Shown in pieces: positions 37,686 to 46,511 of a stretch of 64,000 bases of DNA (position 1 is its first letter; each line of letters begins with the position of its first letter). The notes below the pieces were generated by a model that saw only the letters and a program-made list of their open reading frames with translations, was not told where the DNA came from and searched no databases. Source of the stretch: Leptospira congkakensis (lineage in GTDB: Bacteria; Spirochaetota; Leptospiria; Leptospirales; Leptospiraceae); NCBI RefSeq assembly GCF_004770265.1, contig NZ_RQGQ01000017.1:558001-622000 (forward strand), written 5' to 3'. A program made the translations under genes and the position numbers.

Positions 37686-38360
37686 ATGATTTTAATCGAT
37701 AATTTAATAAGAGATATTATCAGAAATAACAAATTCAAAAGAATAAGTTTAATATTTATAATAATTGCTCCACTATTTTATATTAACCTAAACTACGACA
37801 AATACGATCTTGAACCTACTTCAGTTTTTCCGATTTCATTATTAATAATGATCGGAGGATTATATATATTTACTATGTTGTTCAAATTATTTTTTGAACT
37901 AACTAGCACAGAACCAACTAAAGAAGATGTTAAACCTATGTATTTATTTTGGACTTTATTAGAATTTCAAATAATATTTTCAATTCTTATGATACCTTTC
38001 CTCTATTTATTCTTAAATTATTTCAATCAAATACATGAATTCGTTAGAAATATATTGATTTTACTTTTAATATCAATATACCACTTAATACTAGTTTGCA
38101 TTGTCGGCTCTAGATCTCGATATAACATTTTACCTAAGATTAAAATATTTCTAAAACACAAAAAACTGTTAAATATCTATGCAATTCTAATATTTATTAA
38201 TATTATATTTCAATTTGAATTTATTGCATATTTTATTGATTATTTAAGATTATTAACCACTTTTGTTTTATTTTCTCTATCCTATTTACTTTATATTACT
38301 TTAATTCGACAATGGCAGAAAATATATTTCGAGAATGAAATAACATCTGATGTAGAATGA
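37686..38360 (+). CDS. Multi-pass membrane protein of unknown function (cassette 2)
   Basis: About 224 residues from the ATG at 37686, which has AAAGGA seven bases upstream. An earlier in-frame ATG at 37650 lies inside the recombination core and has no ribosome site. About six transmembrane helices are visible (for example ISLIFIIIAPLFYINL, VFPISLLIMIGGLYIFTMLFKLFF, FSILMIPFLYLFLNYF, ILILLLISIYHLILVCIVG). The protein is rich in Ile, Leu, Phe and Tyr, and the gene is strongly AT-rich. The family is not recognised. It is the only gene of its cassette. Confidence 0.65.
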   Translation: MILIDNLIRDIIRNNKFKRISLIFIIIAPLFYINLNYDKYDLEPTSVFPISLLIMIGGLYIFTMLFKLFFELTSTEPTKEDVKPMYLFWTLLEFQIIFSILMIPFLYLFLNYFNQIHEFVRNILILLLISIYHLILVCIVGSRSRYNILPKIKIFLKHKKLLNIYAILIFINIIFQFEFIAYFIDYLRLLTTFVLFSLSYLLYITLIRQWQKIYFENEITSDVE

Positions 38361-38368
38361 AACACTTC

Positions 38369-38456
38369 GCATAACAGTAGCGGATTATCGCTTCGGAACT
38401 AACGTCCCAGTCAGGACTCAGGGCCAACCTACGTCGGTTAGTATAGTTCGTTATGC
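38369..38456. other. attC-like site 2 (cassette 2 / cassette 3 junction)
   Basis: 88 bp bounded by GCATAAC and GTTATGC, a perfect 7-base inverted pair. Inside, ACTAACGT and ACGTCGGTTAGT form a second stem with a small bulge. The central part is GC-rich. The layout (outer R pair, inner L pair, variable centre) is that of integron attC sites. Confidence 0.8.
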
Positions 38457-38627
38457 ACCATGAGCATAAAATGTATTAATAATTTAAAATTTCTTCTTAA
38501 TACAAAATAAATTGCAGAAGAATAGATATTAATAGAGTAAATTTGGAAATAGAAATTGATACCATTAAGTTATCTGAAATTCTCGGCATATTTTAACCGA
38601 TTTTATTCGAAGTTATACTCTTTTACT

Positions 38628-39143
38628 ATGACAAATTCGTTTATAAAAATCTTTATCTTTCTGATTGCCGTAAATTGTTCACAGAATAACAAGATCGATT
38701 ATACTATCGAGGTAACTCAAGAATGTAAAATAGAGGTAACCTCGGTCTTTTTTAATACAATACCTTGTCAATCAATATTGTTTATGCCTGTTTTATGTAA
38801 GCATAAAGTATCAGTGCATGGAAATTATTATTCAAAAAGTCAAGATGTTGATAAATGTTATGTTTCAGCATTTTCTTATACAATAAAAAATAAACCAATA
38901 ACAAGGGAAGAAAGGGATAAATTATTAAGCTTAGGGTGGTACGAGGCACATGACCTAATCAATAAGATCACATTTGTATATAGTTTACAAACGACACTAA
39001 ATAAACCCGAATTCTATATAGAGGGAAAAGCTCCTGAATTCAACTTTGAACATGATCTTCCAATTGCTGAACCTTGGTTGACAGCAGTGGAATTCAATAT
39101 TGAATCAATGAAAGAACTTACTTATGTTGGATATTCAAAATAA
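38628..39143 (+). CDS. Hypothetical lipoprotein (cassette 3)
   Basis: About 171 residues from the ATG at 38628 (MTNSFIKIFIFLIAVNCSQNN), whose signal ends in AVNC, a lipobox-like site with Cys at 17. A TTG 72 bases upstream is in frame, but its extra residues would disrupt the signal. The mature part has four further Cys, suggesting disulphides. No known domain is recognised. The 170 bases between the core site and the gene hold only a 16-codon frame and no recognisable promoter. Confidence 0.55.
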   Translation: MTNSFIKIFIFLIAVNCSQNNKIDYTIEVTQECKIEVTSVFFNTIPCQSILFMPVLCKHKVSVHGNYYSKSQDVDKCYVSAFSYTIKNKPITREERDKLLSLGWYEAHDLINKITFVYSLQTTLNKPEFYIEGKAPEFNFEHDLPIAEPWLTAVEFNIESMKELTYVGYSK

Positions 39144-39162
39144 GTATTCCATGTCCATGGGC

Positions 39163-39169
39163 GTATAAC
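39163..39169. other. Degenerate inverse core closing cassette 3
   Basis: GTATAAC lies 20 bases after the cassette 3 stop. The reverse complement of 39151-39169 partly matches the start of cassette 3 (GTTAT, CCATG, CAT). The rest of an attC is missing downstream, so the array seems truncated here. Confidence 0.4.
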
Positions 39170-39232
39170 AGCAAATTTGTAAGTTTTCAAATTAAGTCAA
39201 AATAGATAAAAAAATTTTTATCAGAGTATAAA

Positions 39233-39826
39233 ATGAAAATGTTTCATGTATTAAAATTAATTATCCTAGGTATCTTTATTATTGGAACCTCCGTTCATTC
39301 AATAGAGACAGACTGCAAGACAATTAAGTCTTTTGAAAGCAACGGTTATACATTTGATACGTTTCCAAGTAAATTTCAATTCGGTAAAATTGATTATATA
39401 GCTGATTGCGAAGAAATTATATTCCATAGATCAGGGATTTTCTATTATCGTTTCACCGGATGTTTAGGCACTAGAGCAATTAGGGGGACATGGAAGAAAT
39501 CCAAAAAAGGAATAAATTTTACCGGTACTTTTAAAGAAAACGATTCGGAAATTACTACTCAATGTATCAGCGATTATCATACTTCCGATTCAAAAGTAAT
39601 CAAAGATTGTTTTAATCGACTTAAAAATAATTTACTAATTAAATATGGAAAATATCCCTTAAAATTCCTTGTGTCTGGCAATGAAATCTTAGACAAAAAG
39701 AATATAATTATTTTGAATCTGAATTCTACTCTTGATAAACCTATTTCCGGTAAGTCCATAAGTGGACCGTTAAACATTGAAAATGAAGAAGCTGGATGTT
39801 TTTTAAATTCTGAAGAAAAATATTAA
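39233..39826 (+). CDS. Hypothetical exported protein
   Basis: 197 residues. The signal peptide is about 1-24 (MFHVLKLIILGIFIIGTSVHS). The mature protein is small and basic, with five Cys (DCKTI, DCEEI, GCLGTRAIRGTW, QCISD, DCFNR, plus GCFLN near the end). GIFYYRFTGCLGTRAIRGTWKKSKKGINFTGTF suggests a small beta-barrel or lipocalin-like fold, similar to stress-response envelope proteins. The family is not recognised. It lies just after the cassette array, is AT-rich like it, and is followed 16 bases later by the broken SH3 lipoprotein gene. Confidence 0.6.
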   Translation: MKMFHVLKLIILGIFIIGTSVHSIETDCKTIKSFESNGYTFDTFPSKFQFGKIDYIADCEEIIFHRSGIFYYRFTGCLGTRAIRGTWKKSKKGINFTGTFKENDSEITTQCISDYHTSDSKVIKDCFNRLKNNLLIKYGKYPLKFLVSGNEILDKKNIIILNLNSTLDKPISGKSISGPLNIENEEAGCFLNSEEKY

Positions 39827-39842
39827 CGGGAAAACTCCAAAC

Positions 39843-40726
39843 ATGAAATACCATAAATATATGATTCCTATTTTATTTTTATTGATTCATTGCGGGAATA
39901 AAGAAGAAAAAAATTCAATCATTACAACTAGACCTTCGCATATTCCAATTTATGCAAAACAATTTAAAAATGGAGAATGGTTCTTAAAAGATTCAAATGC
40001 TGGTTATTTAGCTCATTGGCTTAATGATGGGACACCTATCTTAGAAGCATTTTTAGTAAACAATCTCACGGAAAGGATCATTATCAGTTATCCAATACTT
40101 TCTAATTTAAAAACTTTTTATAGATTTAAATTATTAAAAAATGTTACGTTCCAGAAAATATTGATGATTTAATCAATTTAGAAGACAAAGAAAACTATCG
40201 GAAACGGGTCACTAAGGTATATTTTAATATGTATCTCTATCGTGGTTTTGAAGCTAATGATCTTTTATACCCGAGAGAGTTTTTTAATACTGTTATGTGG
40301 AATTCTGGTCCTAATATTGCTTTCAAAGATAATAGAATTTATTCATTTACTTGTAACACAATCAAATCCTATTCATCTGAAGTTTCTGCAGAAAATTGTG
40401 GAACTAAGTTCCATTATAATAACAATTCTACGATTGAAAAAACCTCTTTTCCCATTAAATGTAATCATAGTTGCTCCGATCAAATTGATATCATTCAAAA
40501 AGGAATTTATCAAATTAATGAGTATAGACATGCAAATATTTATCAGGATAAAAATCTCGATTCACGCATTCTAAAAACTATTGATCGTAATGGTACAATT
40601 CAAGTTCTAGAAAATCGAATTAGTATGACTGAAATTAGTTACGATAACATTCTTTGGGTGAAAGTTAGAAGTGGAAAGATTGATGGATACTTGTTAAAAT
40701 CCAGTATTAGCAATCGTAAACTTTGA
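39843..40726 (+). pseudogene. SH3-domain lipoprotein gene broken by a frameshift
   Basis: The first part (39843-40172) starts with MKYHKYMIPILFLLIHCGNKEE, a clear lipoprotein signal. The second part (about 40131-40726, a different frame) continues with CYVPENIDDLINLEDKENYRKRVTKVYF and ends in a bacterial SH3 domain (IYQDKNLDSRILKTIDRNGTIQVLEN ... WVKVRSGKIDGYLLKSSI). The frames meet at a run of six A's (40136-40141). One extra A would give a single frame of about 294 codons. It is either a pseudogene, a phase-variable gene or a homopolymer sequencing error. Confidence 0.75.
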
Positions 40727-40839
40727 ATGCTTCAAAAGTAAAACGCAAAAAATATGAATACAAAAGAGGGAAAGCTTGGTCGCTAGAGTTGATCATAGAA
40801 GGAAGCAACCAAATAGCCCTCGTTACAAATATTTCTAAT

Positions 40840-42915
40840 TTATAAAAAATTGGCAATGATTTGTTCAACATCAAGCGGAGTGATTCCCTCTTTTTCGCTA
40901 AAAATTGTATTTGCTTCCTGTTTTGATTCTGTTCTTTTTCCCCTGGCTTCTGCATGTAGTTGGAAAAGTTCATAAAGACTTGGTTTCATAAGTGATGTCA
41001 TTGCTTTACTCATAAGGGAAATCGAAGACAAATTATTAATCACATTATTATTATAACCGATCCTATCCGTGATGGAAATATCCGTCCAAATTACTTTCCT
41101 ATCTTCAAGATCAATAATGAGAGGAATACAAATTTTTGTATTCGAAGTAATGTCAAATTTATTCTCAACTGTTTTGGGATCAAAAATTTCACCACTATTT
41201 GGGTGTTGTCTTATCATATAACCAGCAAAACATTCAGGTAAATCAACAAATGGCTGTTGTGTGTATGAATTAATTGACATGATAATATAACGAGATCCGA
41301 AATTAAGAAATTGATTGATATCGATGTCTATAAACTCAGAAGCTCCATCGGGAGCAGAGGTTATATCTCCGCTATGGTAACCTCCCAATTCTTTTAAATT
41401 GAAATATGCTATAGTTGTTTTGAATATATAATTTTTATCGAGAGCAATGGCACTTAAATCAATATCGGTTCTTTGTTTTCCATCTTTCCACCAAATAAAA
41501 AACCTCACCGTATTTCCATCTGGTAGATCTAGTTTACTACCTTTGGAAATTGTTTTTAAAGATTTTGAAGAAGATCTTAATGCAAAAGGTACAGTATATT
41601 TTTCTAAACTTTTATCAATATAAACATTCCCTAAAGGTTCCATGTTTTTGAACTTTTGAACCAAAGTGTCCTTACAGATTGAAACTACCTTGAGGCGAGT
41701 GACTTCATCTATTTGATTCAGATTATATTTTATTGCTTGTACTTTACTAACATTTCCTTTAGGAAAAAAAATACGCAAATCTTGTGTTTGATTACGGTAT
41801 TTAAAATGAGTTAAAACTTGTAGTAATACAGCATTAGATACTTTGCCAGCTATTTGTTCAAAGGTTTCTATGATAGGGTTCGCATCTTTGGATATACGAA
41901 TCAATTTATCCAGTTTTCTAGCAAATTCCCCGGGCCGATTTTTTAATAATGCGATTAAAGACTCTAAATTTTTTTCACTCAAAAACTTCTCAAGTTTTCG
42001 ATTGAATGTTTCAAATGGTTTGTCATTTCTAATAACGTCGAATGCTTCATAACACTTTGGAAATTTATTTTTATATTCAGATGGATGAATTTTTTCTCCA
42101 ATTCGTTTCCATTGTTCACGGTAACGCAACATATCTTCTGTTATCGAAGTACAATTCTCAAGTAAGGATAATATGAGTCGACGGTCTCTTTTTTTAATAT
42201 TTTTAAATTTTGTATTTTCTGAAAGACTTACGTCTCCGTCTGATAAAACCGTTATATAACGAAGTATGTCAGTCGCCGTTTTAAAATTTTCTCTCATAAA
42301 GGAATCGGCAATATTAGTATATTTAGTTAAAGAGGCTCCAATAAATGCAATATTCTCCTTTAGGGGGATATCATTTGGAAGATACTTGATAGTAGAATCT
42401 TGATAATGTTTTACAAACCATTCAATATCTACTTTGTCTATTTCTGAAACAGGAATATTTGAACCAACAACTCTAGTAAATATAAGGTTGAAATCTTGAA
42501 CGTTGCCTAACTCGATAATTTTTAAGTTAATATTATCTTTTAAAGTTGGTCTTGGTTCTTTTAAATATTGAGGTAATATTCTAATCCCTAACCAATCGCC
42601 AAAATAATGAAGCCAAGCATTTAGATATAATTCTGATTCTTTAGCCTCCATTACCTGTCTGGGGAAATTCGGGTACATGGGCTTAAAGCTAACATGATCT
42701 CCCAGTAATTGTTTTAAATTACCTATAATCTCACGATAGAACTCTTCAATTTCATCGACTGAGTAAGTTCTTAATATCTCGATGATTTCTGCAGAGAATG
42801 TATAACCTAAATTTTCAACGTTCTTTAATAAGGTAGAAATATAGACATCTTCAAGTTGGTTGTTTTTCCCTTGAATGATGATCTTTTTTTTCCGTCTTAA
42901 GTATATATTGTTCAA
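40840..42915 (-). CDS. Large protein with TerD-like C-terminal domain
   Basis: 691 residues, no signal peptide. The first 440 residues are helical with a conserved-looking block (MYPNFPRQVMEAKESELYLNAWLHYFGDWLGI). From about 460 the sequence resembles TerD-type stress proteins: VRFFIWWKDGKQRTDIDLSAIALDKNYIF, YHSGDITSAPDGASEFIDIDI, FVDLPECFAGYMIRQ. TerD domains bind calcium and occur in tellurite-resistance and phage-defence-related operons. The match is by eye and moderate. The start is TTG, 12 bases after the M20 peptidase stop, so the two may be cotranscribed. Confidence 0.55.
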   Translation of the reverse strand: MNNIYLRRKKKIIIQGKNNQLEDVYISTLLKNVENLGYTFSAEIIEILRTYSVDEIEEFYREIIGNLKQLLGDHVSFKPMYPNFPRQVMEAKESELYLNAWLHYFGDWLGIRILPQYLKEPRPTLKDNINLKIIELGNVQDFNLIFTRVVGSNIPVSEIDKVDIEWFVKHYQDSTIKYLPNDIPLKENIAFIGASLTKYTNIADSFMRENFKTATDILRYITVLSDGDVSLSENTKFKNIKKRDRRLILSLLENCTSITEDMLRYREQWKRIGEKIHPSEYKNKFPKCYEAFDVIRNDKPFETFNRKLEKFLSEKNLESLIALLKNRPGEFARKLDKLIRISKDANPIIETFEQIAGKVSNAVLLQVLTHFKYRNQTQDLRIFFPKGNVSKVQAIKYNLNQIDEVTRLKVVSICKDTLVQKFKNMEPLGNVYIDKSLEKYTVPFALRSSSKSLKTISKGSKLDLPDGNTVRFFIWWKDGKQRTDIDLSAIALDKNYIFKTTIAYFNLKELGGYHSGDITSAPDGASEFIDIDINQFLNFGSRYIIMSINSYTQQPFVDLPECFAGYMIRQHPNSGEIFDPKTVENKFDITSNTKICIPLIIDLEDRKVIWTDISITDRIGYNNNVINNLSSISLMSKAMTSLMKPSLYELFQLHAEARGKRTESKQEANTIFSEKEGITPLDVEQIIANFL

Positions 42916-42927
42916 AATATTTTTACT

Positions 42928-44376
42928 CTACTGATTCATCTCCACCAAGGTTTCAAAAAGAATCTTAGTCCCAAGTTCCAAATTATCAACCGTCATGTTT
43001 TCGTTTTTTCCATGCATTCCATCTATGTCTTCTGATTTGAGAACTGCTGGAATCAAACCATAGGATTTAATTCCCAATCTTCTTAAGTACGAATTGTCCG
43101 TTTTTCCAGGAGAAAGAAACGGAGTCACCGTACTATTTGGAAATTTGTTTACAGAAACGGCTGCCAATGTGCTGAAAAGACGAGTGTTGATGGGAGATAT
43201 ATCTGTTGGATTGATATCGGTAAAAGTTACTTCTGCCTTATACTTTTCCGCAATTGTTTTTACCTTATTGGCAAAGTCTTGAATGTCCACACCAGGTAAT
43301 GTTCGGATATCAAGTCTGCCCGAAGCCTCGCCTGCGATTACATTTTCTCCACCTTCCCCTTCTGTCGTACGAAATCCCGTTATAGATTTAGTATTGGTTG
43401 TCATGGCAGTTAGGTGACGATTTCCTCGAATCGTTCCGTGTAATAATGGTTTGATCAAAGGGTTTCTAGCATTTTTAAGAAAAAATGAATTGGGAAAAGA
43501 ACTGATAGTACCCAATTGATAAAAGAAAGCATCCGTTTCTTCTGTGATACGAATATCAGATTCAAGTTCTCTCACTTCATTAAAAAATTGGATTAAAGAA
43601 AGGGCAGGGTATTGGTTGGGAGGAGTAGATCCATGTCCACTGGTTCCGGTGATTTTGGCCCGTAACCAAATATTTCCTTTTTCCGCATATTGGATGTTAA
43701 AGATTGTGGCTCCTGGAATGACAATGTCTCTTGTGGCAACACCACCTTCATTGATGGCATATTCGTAACCTTGGAGTAAATGTTTTTGGGCAGTTGTCAT
43801 ATACCTACCACCTAACACAGACCCCGATTCTTCATCGGCTAATCCTAAATACATGATTTTTCTAGTTCTTGGAATTCCTGAACGTTTGATTTCTAAAAAG
43901 GCAAGTAATTCCATAACGGCCATTCCTTTCATATCAATGGCTCCGCGACCCCAAACTCTGCCTTCACTTACTGTTCCAGATAGAGGGTTTACTTTCCATT
44001 CTTTCGAATCAAATTCTACTGTATCCAAATGGTTTGCAAGGATGATCCCTGGTTCTGGATTAGGAACCGTTGCTTGTAATTCTGCAATTAAGTTGGGTCT
44101 AGTTGGATGTTTAGGATCAAAAACCAATCGTGAAGGAATTCCTTCTTTTGAAAGGACTGCTTGTATGTATTTGGCTACTTGGATTTCATTTCCACGAACT
44201 GAAGGAATTTTTAATAGATCCGATAAAAGTTTTACTGCTTCAGCTTTGCGGTTTTCCCAATCTACCTTCGGATAGGCCTTTTTTAGTTCGGCATACTTTA
44301 CTTTTTGACCAAATGAACATTGGACAGTGAATACCGTAATTACTAAGGCCGAAATCCATAACTTGCTAAACTTCAT
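42928..44376 (-). CDS. Exported M20-family metallopeptidase
   Basis: 482 residues. The N-terminal signal (LWISALVITVFTVQCSFG) ends with a possible lipobox Cys. The M20 catalytic core is complete: the metal-binding HLDTV in ILANHLDTVEFD, the bridging Asp in GRGAIDMKGMAV, and the catalytic and metal Glu pair in LADEESGSVLGG. The dimerisation lid contains GTSGHGSTPP. A late His is in DIDGMHGKNENM. It should be a zinc carboxypeptidase or aminoacylase acting in the periplasm. The substrate is unknown. The 691-aa TerD-like gene follows 12 bases later. Confidence 0.88.
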   Translation of the reverse strand: MKFSKLWISALVITVFTVQCSFGQKVKYAELKKAYPKVDWENRKAEAVKLLSDLLKIPSVRGNEIQVAKYIQAVLSKEGIPSRLVFDPKHPTRPNLIAELQATVPNPEPGIILANHLDTVEFDSKEWKVNPLSGTVSEGRVWGRGAIDMKGMAVMELLAFLEIKRSGIPRTRKIMYLGLADEESGSVLGGRYMTTAQKHLLQGYEYAINEGGVATRDIVIPGATIFNIQYAEKGNIWLRAKITGTSGHGSTPPNQYPALSLIQFFNEVRELESDIRITEETDAFFYQLGTISSFPNSFFLKNARNPLIKPLLHGTIRGNRHLTAMTTNTKSITGFRTTEGEGGENVIAGEASGRLDIRTLPGVDIQDFANKVKTIAEKYKAEVTFTDINPTDISPINTRLFSTLAAVSVNKFPNSTVTPFLSPGKTDNSYLRRLGIKSYGLIPAVLKSEDIDGMHGKNENMTVDNLELGTKILFETLVEMNQ

Positions 44377-44446
44377 AAATCTTTTCTCCCACTATCAGTG
44401 AGAAAAATAGAATCATGGATTTGAAAACTTAAAAGTAAAAACTAAA

Positions 44447-45049
44447 TTAGTTTTTTCGAAGAACCAATCTGACGATGGCAGCTTTTCCTTTGTGGAACGG
44501 ACTTTCATTCAGTTCAGTTTCAAGAGCTTCTTCGTATTCAACATTCATTTCGGAAAAATCCATTCGTAAGTCCTTCAAATGACAAAGCATGTCAGGATCT
44601 TTAGGACCACCGGATGTGTATTGTAGTTGATCTGGTGAAAAGGCCTCCAATAACAAAATCCCACCTGGTTTTAAGGTGCGGACACAATTCCTATGAACCG
44701 TTGTGCGTATGGATTTATGAAAATGTGAAAAGATAAGAGCAACCATATCCATTTGTTCTGGTGCATAAGGATAACCTAGGACATCCGAAATTTCATAGTG
44801 AATGGAAACATTCTTTTCGTTCGCAAGGGCGATTGCTTTTTCTTTTCCAGATTCCGATTGGTCAAAGGCAAATACCTCCCAACCGAGGCCCGCAGCAAAT
44901 ACGGCGTTCCTTCCTTCCCCTTCGCAAGGAAATAAAATCCTTCCTTTTTTTAAATTAGGAAGTCGCGAACGTAAAAATTCATTTGGTTCTTTGCCATACA
45001 CATATTCTTCGTTCGCATAACGTTCGTTCCAGAAATTTTTGGTATACAT
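44447..45049 (-). CDS. Class I SAM-dependent methyltransferase
   Basis: 200 residues. The Rossmann motif I reads ILFPCEGEGRNAVFAAGLGWEVFAFDQS, followed by motif IV VALIFSHFH and the post-motif block LKPGGILLLEAFSP. The start FWNERYANEEYVYGKEPNEFL is typical of the TehB-like or thiopurine-type group of small-molecule methyltransferases. The substrate is unknown. The gene stands alone on the minus strand between the M20 peptidase and the nitroreductase genes. Confidence 0.85.
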   Translation of the reverse strand: MYTKNFWNERYANEEYVYGKEPNEFLRSRLPNLKKGRILFPCEGEGRNAVFAAGLGWEVFAFDQSESGKEKAIALANEKNVSIHYEISDVLGYPYAPEQMDMVALIFSHFHKSIRTTVHRNCVRTLKPGGILLLEAFSPDQLQYTSGGPKDPDMLCHLKDLRMDFSEMNVEYEEALETELNESPFHKGKAAIVRLVLRKN

Positions 45050-45119
45050 ATGACTCCTCTGTTCTGAATGAATCAGTGATTCTATTTTATACCAAACTTG
45101 CTTGAGTAGAAATCCTTTT

Positions 45120-45812
45120 TCAATAGAAACGAATTAATTCTTCGGCTGATTCTCGTGGTGTGTGGAAACGGTTGAGGTTGGAATCTGGTTTTGGATACCC
45201 AATACTCAATCCCAAAATCACTTTTTCTTCGGCGGGTAAACCTAATGAATTTTTAACTACATCAGGAAAGGAGCCAAGAGATGCTTGCGCACAAGTTCCC
45301 AAACCTTCTTCCCTTGCTAAAAGCAGAACGGATTGGAGAAAACATCCCAAATCAATTCCCACATAATAATTTAGATCAAATTTGGATGTAATGAAGACAG
45401 CAGTAGGAGCTCCAAAAAATTCAAAATTGCGAAGCATAAACTGATTCCTTGCTTCTTTGTCTTTTCTTTCAATCCCTGCTATTTCGTAAATTTTCATCCC
45501 CAAATCAAACATTCGTTTTTTCGCATCACTCGGGTAAGACTCTGGCCAATTGGTTTCTGGTTTTGGTGCAGACTCGTAAGCGGCTTTTACCAATTCCTGT
45601 GAGAGTTGGTTCCGTTTTTCTCCACTCACAATATGTATCTTCCAAGGTTGGGAATTTTTCCAGCTAGGGGAACGTAGGGCTTTTCCAAAAACCTTTTGAA
45701 GGATTTCATTCGGAATGGATTTTGGAAGGTAATCGCGAATGCTATGTCTTGTTTCTAAAGCTTCCGTAACAGAAGTAGCGATTTCATGTATGGATATCAT
45801 TTCTAAGTTCAT
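45120..45812 (-). CDS. Nitroreductase family protein
   Basis: About 230 residues from the ATG at 45812, which has CAGGAG nine bases before it. A longer frame to 45875 would run through the operator region. The FMN-binding signature is ETRHSIRDYLPKSIPNEILQKVFGKALRSPSWKNSQPWKIHIV. GIDLGCFLQSVLLLAREEGLGTCAQASL and LGLSIGYPKPDSNLN are also diagnostic. Members reduce nitroaromatics or quinones with NAD(P)H. It is divergent from the tetR gene and probably controlled by it. Confidence 0.9.
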   Translation of the reverse strand: MNLEMISIHEIATSVTEALETRHSIRDYLPKSIPNEILQKVFGKALRSPSWKNSQPWKIHIVSGEKRNQLSQELVKAAYESAPKPETNWPESYPSDAKKRMFDLGMKIYEIAGIERKDKEARNQFMLRNFEFFGAPTAVFITSKFDLNYYVGIDLGCFLQSVLLLAREEGLGTCAQASLGSFPDVVKNSLGLPAEEKVILGLSIGYPKPDSNLNRFHTPRESAEELIRFY

Positions 45813-45832
45813 GGGATTTTCTCCTGAGGAAT

Positions 45833-45854
45833 ATACATACCAGTCGGTATGTAT
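45833..45854. promoter_or_regulatory. Probable TetR operator 1
   Basis: Perfect 9-base arms ATACATACC and GGTATGTAT surround AGTC. On the minus strand it sits between a TTGCCC -35 (45856-45861) and a TATGTA -10, spacing about 16, ahead of the nitroreductase gene. Binding there would block that promoter. Confidence 0.75.
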
Positions 45855-45869
45855 TGGGCAAGCATTTTT

Positions 45870-45890
45870 ATACATACCAGTTGGTATAAT
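45870..45890. promoter_or_regulatory. Probable TetR operator 2
   Basis: Left arm ATACATACC is identical to operator 1; the right half GGTATAAT is less perfect. It contains a TATAAT (45885-45890) that would serve as the -10 box of tetR, suggesting autorepression. The two operator centres are about 36 bases apart. Confidence 0.7.
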
Positions 45891-45929
45891 GTTTGCCTAG
45901 TTTTGGTGGATTGACAGTTTGTAGGGTAG

Positions 45930-46511
45930 ATGAAAAAGGAACCAACCCGCGTCCGCCTCTTACAAGTCAGCCGGAACCTCTTTTTAAAACAAGGGTACTC
46001 AGGGACAGGACTGAATCAAATTGTGGAGGAAGCAAAAACAGTTAAGGCCAGTTTGTACCAACATTTTGATTCCAAGGAAATGTTGGGTAAGGAAGTGATT
46101 CGGATCTATTCCGATGAAAATTTAACCCTACTCAAATCCTTAATGAAACGAAATCCGAAACCACTGGATTTTGTAAAGGCCTGGGTTCGTATTCTTTCTA
46201 GGGAAGCTCGGATGTCCCAACTTTTTGGGTGTGGAATGGCAAACTTCCGCGCACAAATTGCACCCCATGAATTGGAAATTCAGAAAGAAATTGAAGAAAT
46301 CGCAAATAGAACCATCGATTGTTTGGAAGAATATCTAAAAGAGTCGGTCCAAAATGGTCATTTAATTTCCAAAGTGGACTGTCGATTGCTTGCAAAACAT
46401 TTATTTTTTGTTTATGAAGGGGTCCTGCAAGGATATCGTTTGCTTGATGATAAAAGGTCATTAGATGAATTATACCGAATTGCCGAAAGTTTGATCCCAT
46501 CATCTAAATGA
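45930..46511 (+). CDS. TetR-family transcriptional regulator
   Basis: 193 residues. The N-terminal DNA-binding domain has RNLFLKQGYSGTGLNQIVEEAKTVKASLYQHFDSKEML, the TetR helix-turn-helix. The C-terminal helical ligand domain contains FGCGMANFRAQ and a YxaF/LmrA-like LFFVYEGVLQGYRLL. It likely represses the divergent nitroreductase gene and its own operon through the two palindromes upstream. Its stop overlaps the start of the TonB receptor gene (ATGA), so the receptor is coupled to the regulator. Confidence 0.92.
   Translation: MKKEPTRVRLLQVSRNLFLKQGYSGTGLNQIVEEAKTVKASLYQHFDSKEMLGKEVIRIYSDENLTLLKSLMKRNPKPLDFVKAWVRILSREARMSQLFGCGMANFRAQIAPHELEIQKEIEEIANRTIDCLEEYLKESVQNGHLISKVDCRLLAKHLFFVYEGVLQGYRLLDDKRSLDELYRIAESLIPSSK

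Larger units (their letters stand above)
34850..39169 (+). mobile_element. Integron-type gene cassette array without integrase (CALIN-like)
   Basis: Three cassettes lie head to tail, each starting at a GTTA core and ending at an inverse TAAC core: about 34851-37647, 37648-38450 and 38451-39169. For cassette 1 the start GTTAGCCGCAATGCTG matches the reverse complement of its end at 15 of 16 bases. For cassette 2, GTTATGCGAAATGTTTCA matches at 17 of 18. For cassette 3 the match is partial (GTTAT, CCATG, CAT). This self-complementarity of each cassette's two ends is the signature of units that circularise at attC. All genes point the same way and are markedly more AT-rich than their neighbours. 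No tyrosine recombinase gene is present in the window. Confidence 0.75.

Noticed and set aside
34850..39169. CRISPR array as an explanation for the repeated GTTCGTTA motifs
   Set aside because: The repeats are few, 0.8-2.8 kb apart, differ in length and enclose genes; there are no spacers and no cas genes.
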